In this document: positions 55,201 through 64,000 of the stretch, in pieces | Layout: each line of letters begins with the position of its first letter | Position numbering within the stretch: the first letter of the stretch is position 1 | DNA from: Pachypanchax playfairii | Taxonomy: Eukaryota > Chordata > Actinopteri > Cyprinodontiformes > Aplocheilidae | Length of the DNA stretch: 64,000 nucleotides | Direction: 5' to 3' | Assembly (NCBI GenBank): GCA_006937955.1 | Contig: SSNP01000031.1 | Coordinates: 2,505,928-2,569,927 of the forward strand | Notes under the pieces: generated by a model | The model's input: the letters and a program-made list of their open reading frames with translations, nothing else | The model's database searches: none | Told to the model about the DNA's origin: nothing | Translations under genes and position numbers: made by a program

Positions 55201-57559
55201 TTTAATGACAAGCATGACTACGAATGATGCAGTGATTTTTAAATATTCAAAGAATCGTGGATTGAAAAAGTTGATACGGCTGTTGTTTGGATAAGTGGCT
55301 TTATTTATTTTTTACCTGCCAGCTAACTTGATCATGATATGATGGTTACTTTTATTTTGAAAGGATTCCGTTTCCACCGATTCACTGGGAAAAATTAAGG
55401 AAAACAAAAATGTTCGAATAGCAAAATTAGCAAAGACAAACGTGCAGATACTTGTAACCTCTGTTCTACCACATGGTGCGTTCAGTGGTAGTAGATCACG
55501 GTAATAATCACAGCTAGACCTTAAGTACACAGTCAGTTCTTCAGAAAAACCTCAAATGGACTTTAAATTCAAATCTAAAAAAAAGATTACTAATAATAAA
55601 ATAAAAAGCCACAATATAAAAAGCTACACCTCGCTTTCCTTCCTGCTGTAACCACCGTGGAAACAGTGATGGTATTTTTCAGTAAATCCAACAGTACTTA
55701 TTAAATGTGACATTCGATGGTCCAAGAATACGTCTACCAGGAAGGCACAAGAAAGAAGTCAATGTAAAACAACATGTAGGTTCAAGTTGTTGCTCAGTGA
55801 ATAAAAAGCAGCTGAATAAATGTTTACAGTAGTTAGCACATGGCCCGCACAGAAAACTGATTAGACTTTAAAACTGAGTCCACTGGTGGGGGGGCAACTG
55901 CACCCTGTTGTGTCAAGCTTGACTTCAGACCTGGACGTCTGTCCTTTCTGAGACAAACCAGAAGGGGGACGATTTGAAACTAGCTTGGAAAGGATTTTAC
56001 AGAAGCGAGACTCGAATTCAAACTGTTGAGAAGGTTCTGGTGAGAAACAGACGGAGGAGAACGTCCACCTGCCGTTTTAAGACTAGAAGCTTTCTGTTGA
56101 CTCGGTGGCCCCTAATGAATCCCAGAATTCCAACTTATGCACACACACATCATCTGCTCTATAACAGGGGCCCAATTCTTTCCTGCCATGCATTAGGCAG
56201 ATCACATACACATGGACTCACGTGCAGGCACACTATCCAAGAGTGTAGGACTCATTTGTAATGGGCTAACAGCATGCAAAATATGTCATCTTAAATGTCA
56301 AACTTAATCAGACGTTCATATTTCAATAGCTTTCTCTCATTATGAGCCTCCCTCCCTCCTCTTCCTCACTCTCTAAATGGCTCTCTGACACACACACACA
56401 TACAAGTTAATGCCATGAACACACCTCACTCCGCCTCTTCTCGTCTCCTCTATCTGTCCATCTTTCATCTAGCACACTCTCAATTAATCTCGTATCCGTC
56501 TTCCTCCCTCACGGCTGTCTTCGCCTCAATCTTTATTTCCCTCCTCCCTTTTTCTTCCGGCCTTTCCGAACACGTGCGCTGATTTGTGCTTACATGCTGG
56601 TTGTTGTTTTGTTGCCCATGTTAAGACATTTCTTAAATCCCAAAGCTCTTTATTAATCTGATAGGGATGTCACAGGTGAATTACCCCCCAGGTGTTTTCT
56701 TGTGATAAACAAATGAAGATAGCCCAAACTTTATTGACAGTAATCTGTTAACTGTAAACGAACGTGCTGTGCTTTTTTTCCTCGAGTTCGCTAAACATGT
56801 TTTGTTTATTTGGATTTCTTTAGCCGCAAACACAAAAATAAAACCATAGAAGTACATCTCAGTTCTAAACACATCAATAAGTGTGCTTCTACTCAACAAA
56901 TACACGTTTTAAATACTGTGATTCGTGTTAATTATATATCTACTGTACTACACCTGTATATAAATGCAACAAAAACATACTTGAACTGAATGGTTGGGTC
57001 GGTCCACCGCCACAATATTTTATTATATCTTTATGAGCTAAAACCAACTTTTAAACCTACTTCAGAAAAGACATTTCTGCAATTTAAACGCTTAATGAAC
57101 AACATGAACATTCATTTCAACAGTAATGTTGGAGGTGACAGAACCCCAAGCAGGATACGTTGTCCACTGAGACCTGCTCAACATGACCCACATGAGGTGT
57201 TTCAAATATGACGGTCCATAAAAGTTTATTTTGAAAGACTGTAAAAACAGGTTCCTCTGGACTTCTGAAGGCATTTGAAGGAATTTATTACACATTTGGG
57301 TTCTAGTTGAAGATCTTAAGGGTTAGGGTCAGAATTAAGTTCAATAAATGAAGTGAACACTAGATTAAATTAGACTAAAGCAGTAAAATACCTGCCAGGA
57401 TGTTGCTGAATTAATTCCCGACGGGACAAACAAATCTGTGATACTACGTACACGAAACTTTTAGAGGTCATTTGATTACTACCATTTATAATTCCATATT
57501 TATACATTAGCAGGTCTATGAGCATATAGATATTTGGGTTTTCTTGGCGATTTTAAATC

Positions 57560-58108
57560 CTTAAAGAGGCCATTTCACACAAATTTCATGACTTTGTGGT
57601 TATTTCTTAAGTATTAACCTGTTATATAAAACATTTTATATCTAAATAAATTTAAGAAACACTGATTTACAGCCCTTTCAATCTGTCTGTGTGAAGATTC
57701 GTCAGGCTTCGGCTGCAACTCATTAATATTCATTATGTGAATTCGCTGGTCTCTGATTGGCCAACAAAATAGCCTATGAGAGCACGGCTTCCTGTTTCCT
57801 TCCCCGCTGTGCATGGCAACAGCCCACCGAGTCTCTTTATGTTTAATACGTGTTAATGCTAACAATTTTTAGCTAGCAGCCTGCTAGGCGAGGTCTCAAC
57901 TGCGCGAACTGATGAATACTAATGAGCAAAGTAGATGTGACTCAGGAGAACTTGGGTGTTATCGCCACTTGTGTAGTTTGAGAGATAAAAACTGAAAGAA
58001 GTTGTTGCGCTGTTTTCACACCCACTATGAAGGTAAGAACACCTGTCGAGCTAAAATATCCAACAGAAACCTCAAAAAAAACATTTTTAATTGAACGGCC
58101 TCTTTAAG
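57560..58108 (+). mobile_element. MITE family B, copy 2
   Basis: This 549-bp copy opens CTTAAAGAGGCCATTTCACAC and closes GAACGGCCTCTTTAAG, with better-preserved terminal repeats than copy 1 at 21930. It is colinear with copy 1 and in the same orientation, sharing CAATCTGTCTGTGTG, GAGAACTTGGGTGTTATCGC and TTTTCACACCCACTATGAAGG. It has no transposase. Confidence 0.86.
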
Positions 58109-61100
58109 TGAAATAACAATACAGAAAACACACACACAAGTGAAGTCCATATATCTCTGTTATTTTAATAATCTGCGACCTGAGAGTTTATAAGACTCAA
58201 TAGTCTGGCCTTTGGAATGGCTGTCTGGATTTTAACTTTGAACACACACACAGATACAGACATAGCTCCCCTGCTATGGTCCTTAGAGCACATTCTGTCT
58301 GTGTGTGAGTGTGTGGAGAGCATACCACGTGTGTGTGGTCACGTCTAAAACCTTTCTTCTCTAAAAATGACTCTTTTTCTTATAATCAGCGATGATGTCA
58401 CCGTAATCACTCCCGATACGGGTAAACTGTGGTGAACAGCAGTCCATACAGTGTGTTTCTCAGTGTGTAAAATCTAATGTATTCATTCAGTAATAAATCA
58501 TAGTGCTGTCGCGAGAGGCACAGCTCAGACATGCACATAAAACACACACAGACAGCCTGCCAGGAGTGTGTGTAATTAATTATTGTTAACTGGCTGCCAG
58601 AAGACACAGTCTGGCAATGAGAGAGACAAAAATGGACATGAAGGGAAAACACATGCCAACACACAGAAATGCACTTTATGGGGTTTGTTTTAACAGGAAA
58701 ATGCCTTGCAGAGACTGAAAACAGTAAAAAAACAAACATGAACAAGAAATCTTCCATAATGGAGGAAACAACAATGAATGTACTCACACAATCCTCCAAC
58801 AGGAAGTGATCTAATAAACATCAATTACCCCTGACTGAACATGCATTTGTAATTAAAGAGAAAGATATAATGAAATCCAGTTTGTGTGTAAAGAAAAGGT
58901 AAAAACTCATTGTTTTTCAACAGGAACATTAAAAGATTCCTGTTAAAGCAGTACTAAATAACTTTTCCGCAGCCGTGGACCCGGTGTTCTGCAGAAATAT
59001 CAGCAGATGATCAGTCCCAAAAATCCTGATCAATGCATCTCTAGCTATAATATCCCATTTACAGGTGCTGCCATAAGAAGAGGTGAAGCTAGATGTCCCG
59101 CCTAATCACCCACATACAGTGGTGGTGTGTTTTTAATCATCAGATTATGAATGTATTCTAATGTTTGAACATACAGCAGAAAAGAAAGAACCATGTGAAC
59201 CAGCACGTCAAAATTTTCATCTCTAAGTCGGAAAATGTCCCATTTTTTTACATGACGGGGGCCGGACTTATAACGTTTGCTGCAGCTTCTGCAGTGATAC
59301 ATTCAACTATTTTATTACATTAAATCATTCCCTAATTATTGGATTAACATAATCTTTTAATTTAGATTTTAATAAGAAAGTATAAAATATACTTAATGGG
59401 ATGTGAATCTGTTGTTAAACTGGAACATACTGTATGTTACAGGATTTAAATGTCAAAGAAAAATATACCTGAAGTAAACCAGACTGTAGCTTCTCTGTGA
59501 AGTGGTAGTTTACGTCACGCATCATCTGTTGATGTTTAATCTAAGTAACAAAAATAACCTCCATCTTCAGTAGGAAAATTACTGTAAGAGCTCTACAGCA
59601 AAGTGAAGGAATAAAAAACAAATACATTTCTGGCTTTATAGGGATACATAAGAAGAAAAAAAACATAAAACAGCTTTTGATAAATAATTGAACAGTTATA
59701 AAGCCCCCTTTTTTAAAATACAGAATAAAAACGTTCATGTTGATGACCAGCGTCACAACAGCAGGCCTGGGAAATACCAAATGAATATGAACTAACATCA
59801 CACAACACGTTACTCATTTAAAACACAAACTAACTTTCCACGTGGTCTGATGCTCATATCAGGAGGACACGCAAGTTCTCTGAATCCCCAGAAACTTTTT
59901 CAGTAGTAACGCGACATTTCTTAATCTTTCAAAAGCGTCTGCTAGTGATCACAGGCAGAAAGATGGAGTCCTATTGATACTGATTTACCACAAAACCATC
60001 AGAAACAAACAGAAACAACACAGCAGAGACACTGCTCCAAAACTACTCTGAAAAGGTGTAATTTATACCTGTGGTGTGGACTTTCCCTCCATGGACTGCT
60101 AGTTTTTTTTTTTAAATAATGTGTAACTGAGCTGAAGAAATCGAGAGGATTAGAGTGTTTTCATTAACCAATCACACGGCGGTGATTGAAAAATTCTCCT
60201 GCTTTAGGTTTTCTAATGTGTCCACAATAAGTCATCACTGTAAACCCAGTTAAGCAGAAGGTTCAACTTTAAAGGAGGGGTTGCATGGAAACCTTATGAG
60301 CAATCATTATCTTACCAGCTGAAGGTAGAGCTCTGATGACCTCATTTTTAAGAAATACAGTTTCATAGAGAAAAGGAAGGCGTTGCATCGTAAAGCGACA
60401 GAACGCATGGTATTCTGGGAACTTGGGTGCTACTTATGACAACACCATCAGTGAATGAGAAGTTGCAAAAAATCTTTTATCATGTCAAGTTGTCAAAAGA
60501 GACCAACACAAACAAGGAGGTTCAGGATCTAGAGATTATCCCTGCAGCGCAATGTCCGAACAGCAGGAAGTCTAATTGTTCTGTTTGATTTTTATTTCCG
60601 TTGGCATCGGTTTGTTTATTCTCGTTTACAGATAAAAGACATTATTGTCAATCACACTGCAGGTACTTTTTTTTTTTTTTTATCAGATGACCGAGCTAAT
60701 GGCTAGTTCAGGTGGAGTGGAGACCAAGTGGACTGCAGTCATCTTAAATAACCGCAATCCAAAAAATGAATTGCAATTCATACAAACACTATGTTATGAA
60801 GTATTACATCACTTTAAAATCAGATTACAGTTGTTTACATATGGGTATTAGTAAGCAACAAATGGCGGTTGTTGTAGCTAGAGACTAAAGTTGTTTAAAG
60901 ACAATCAGATTAGATTTAACCTCTTATTTCATGAAAGTGAGGCCATTCAAAGAGCGTTCCACAAATCCACTTCAAAAGATCTGGACTATTCCTTGAAGAA
61001 GGTAGCACAGATGGACATGTAGAAGTCATTGGAGCAGAAATGCAGCTTTGTTAACCAGGTTAAGCTTTCAAGGTACCAGGCTGTAACCGAGAGAAGACAG

Positions 61101-62787
61101 TGAATGAATCATAGTGAGTGGCAGATCCTTCAAACAGCAGGACAGAGCCCAAAAAAATAAAAGATGAAAGACTGAGACAAGTCGATGTAGAAACAGGCAG
61201 ACTTCTCACACTTGAGAAAAGAGAGCGCCACATGGAAAATAATAAAAAAAAGACCATCACACCTGAACACCATCTCTTCCTCCCCCTCCCTCTCGGTGCT
61301 CTTCAACCCTTTATTCTTACCCCATGATCATTGTCTCCAACAAGTGTGAAAGCAGGCGTACGAGTGAATGTGTGCGGGTCAGTGGGTGGGGATATGTGTT
61401 TGTGTGAGTATGTGTGAGTAACACAGACCAGATAACTTCCTCTAAACTTCCTGTGATTTGAGCTTGGGGGCTGCTGAGGAAAGGAAATGAGACACACACA
61501 CACTCAGACTGGGTCTCAATAAAGATGAGTGAAAAACAAACTCACAAAGGAAAAAAAAAACATTATATATTGATGAATACTTTGAGGAAGAGATCAAAAC
61601 TGTACAAAAACACTGGCAGAAGTGTGTAAAATAGAAAGGGGAAGGAGGTGGCAGCTTTGCCCAATATTTCACAATAAAAGCTGAGATTCAATCATTTCCT
61701 GACACACTACACGCATACTTGCATGCAAATGAGTGTGGGTGCGTGTACTTAGTGTTCGAGTGTTATAAAGAAAAACAACTAAAGCAGATCAGTGTATTTT
61801 TCTCCCTTTTCGAGTATTAACTCACATACTTTCTCACACAATTGCTTCATGAGGGTCAGTCTGAGACGTTCACTGACACACTGTGAAGGACACTGGGACA
61901 GTTTAGAAGCCTTGAGGCGAAGTCTGAGCTTTCATTTCCTCTATCCTGCATAACAACTGACACACACACACTCGCAGCCCACAGATATACACAGACAAAC
62001 ACAACATTATGAAACTCTTCACCTGCCCAGAGGGACTGGAGACTGTACACCAAACAGCCCTTAATATTAAAATTATCTATAAATAATCAAATATTTACAA
62101 CAATCAGAATTAAAATGAACTCAATTTAACCAAGAAGAACCTTTTTTTAAAAAACTACAAGGCGGTATAATTGCGGCTTGAGCATTAACGCCAGCAGTGG
62201 AATGAAAAACATGCATCAGACGCCCAAAAATGCAGACAATGAGTTTACAGCATTTTGGGCTAAAAGACAACATACAAAGCTTTAAAGTTTTACAAGAAAA
62301 AGGAAAAACAATGTAAAATTGGGGTTAAATTGTCTCAAGTTTGCAGGCAAGTTTTTTTTTTTATAAAACTGAAGGAAAAATCTTATGCTTGTTGTTTGAA
62401 TGTTCTGGTATCTTTCTGATTGTTGATGCTAGAAACTGCGGATTTTTTTTGCAAGTTTGCGAGTTACTGAACTGTGCTTAGAGTAGAGTATAGGCTCATC
62501 GAGCTGAATCTTTTGGTGGGTAATTGGGGACATAAAATTGCAAGAAAATAAGCACAATTTCATCTGGAATCCACTGATTTGCTACTAATAACACTTAAGT
62601 ATGAGGAAACTGCAAAAAACGTGGCAAATATTTTTACTGAAATCGAGTCTATATTTAAGATTGAATAATTTACACAAATAGGAAAACACACACACACACC
62701 AGTAAAAACATGCAGACTGTGAGCTTTCCTGTGTGAGGGGAAGTTGCAGGTTGTTGCGACATCAGTGTTTTCGATAAGACCTCCATT

Positions 62788-62831
62788 ACACACACACATA
62801 CACACACACACATACACACACACACACACAC
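62788..62831. repeat. (CA)n microsatellite with CATA interruptions
   Basis: A 44-bp CA repeat interrupted by two ATA steps. The minus-strand ORF running through it (VCVYVCVC) is an artefact. Confidence 0.93.
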
Positions 62832-64000
62832 CCTAACAGAAGCACAACAGATACTGTGGATTCACTTTAAGGGTTTAGTTCAGATCCACCATAAATGGGT
62901 TTTTAAGAATCCCACAAATAATTAATCCTCTCCTCAGACGTTCCCTTCATGCGCATTATGAAATGAAACTGATCAAGTGATCTGCAATGCGGTCGCACTG
63001 CAGAGTCAGGAACTCTGCATGAATGTGTTCTACACATGGGAGCCAAAAAAAAAGGCCAACTGGTCGGACACACCTCCACATCATTAAAGAGCAAATAAAG
63101 GTCCTAAGTTTCACCTCGGAGAAGGATGGTGAGGCTTAACCAGGCTCAGATTTGTTACGTCTGGCTGCATGAGAGTGGTGGATTGTTTGCATGGTAACTC
63201 GTTTTGGGGGAACTTTATCTTTTTGTTAAGTTATAACCAGAATGGGACCTAAAAGACCCCGAGCAGAAGAAACAGCGAATGAAACAGAAGATAGAGAAAA
63301 CTTTAAATCAGTCAATACCATTTCCTCATGAGTCAAAACCAGAGGATGTTCACCAGCTTGTATTTCAGAAGTCATCTTGTCTCAGTTAGCATAAAGTTAC
63401 TCTGTAATTGCGGCCTTTAAACCAAACTGCACAGCCCCACCACCACCTGAGATGGACTCAATTCGATCTAATTCTGCATTCTCGACATGATTAACTGAAA
63501 TCGATCCGCTGCGACTATCTGTCTCAGGATTCTCTGGATGATTTTATGGAGGAGCGAAGGGGCCGAGGCTTCATGAGCCGGGATGGAGGTGGCAATTATT
63601 CAAGGAGGGCCGTCTTGACATGAGTCTTCTGACTGAAATATCGACAGAGTGGCATCGACCATTAATCGCGTATTGTGGACCAGGCGCCAGCGCCCCCACC
63701 AGCAATGCACTTTGGATAATAACTTAAATAAGAACAAGTAATGCCATGTAAACAGAGGGCCTTGTAAATACCTGCTGTGGAAATTCACAGACTTTGGCCT
63801 GCTATTTATCATACTGCAGCCTGAGGGCAACATCATTATACCCAGATTGTTGAAAGCATGTTCATCTAGTAGAACTGCTGGTACTGAACACTGGAACAGA
63901 TCTGTAACAAGGGTGACAACTAGATGCTGCTAAAACAACAACAAAAATCGGAACTTACAGTATCACTGTACACTTACAGTTCTGCCTCTGAGATGTTTAG

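Larger units (their letters stand above)
50525..64000 (-). other. Sequence upstream of the trps1 start exon: 5' intron or 5' flank
   Basis: The acceptor at 50525 shows that at least one untranslated exon lies upstream in the direction of transcription. I could not identify it, nor an equivalent of the mammalian alternative N-terminal exon. Stretch by stretch: 50800-51100 is CpG-richer than its surroundings; 51100-57559 and 58109-62787 show only chance ORFs and short CA/GT tracts; 57560-58108 is a MITE; 62788-62831 is a microsatellite; 62832-64000 shows nothing I can name. Confidence 0.6.

Overview
This is vertebrate genomic DNA, almost certainly from a ray-finned (teleost) fish. One spliced gene with GT-AG introns spans most of the window. 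The rest is AT-rich intronic sequence with abundant CA/GT microsatellites, Tc1-type transposon relics, L2/Rex-like retroposon tails and several MITE families typical of fish genomes. No bacterial features, operons or CRISPR arrays are present.

The only gene I can support is trps1, which encodes the atypical GATA/C2H2 zinc-finger transcriptional repressor TRPS1. It lies on the minus strand. I could join nine coding exons with consistent reading phases, from the ATG at 50522 to the stop at 1423: 50522-49883, 49240-49125, 45992-45386, 45296-45082, 44687-44492, 44341-44101, 40565-39794, 5581-5459 and 2949-1423. The joined CDS is 4437 nt and encodes 1478 residues. Every junction has a canonical GT donor and AG acceptor. 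The protein order is: acidic N-terminus, first finger, a series of C2H2-like fingers, a variable Glu/Gly-rich linker, the single GATA finger with its basic tail, a Pro/Ser-rich region with a PLDLA motif, two Ikaros-type C-terminal fingers, and a roughly 95-residue tail that I do not recall from mammalian TRPS1.

Layout: 1-1422 is probably 3' UTR. 1423-5581 holds the last two exons (GATA finger and C-terminus). 5582-39793 is one 34-kb intron holding most of the repeats. 39794-45992 is the zinc-finger exon cluster. 49125-50524 holds the first two coding exons. 50525-64000 is upstream sequence, either the 5' intron or 5' flank; I found no coding exon there.

Repeats: a 485-bp Harbinger-like MITE with TAA target duplications (37750-38234); a MITE family with three copies (17786, 23992, 26133); a second MITE family with two copies (21930, 57560); a hAT-like MITE ending 24 nt from a trps1 splice donor (49641-49858); two decayed Tc1/mariner transposase copies (28866 and 42945); an internally deleted non-LTR element with a nested retroposon tail (26974-28040); and L2-like 3' ends (3870, 11816). 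I found no convincing undescribed system. The most interesting signals are the lineage-specific changes in trps1 (extra introns, C-terminal tail, missing SUMO motifs beside the Ikaros fingers) and the small MITE families.
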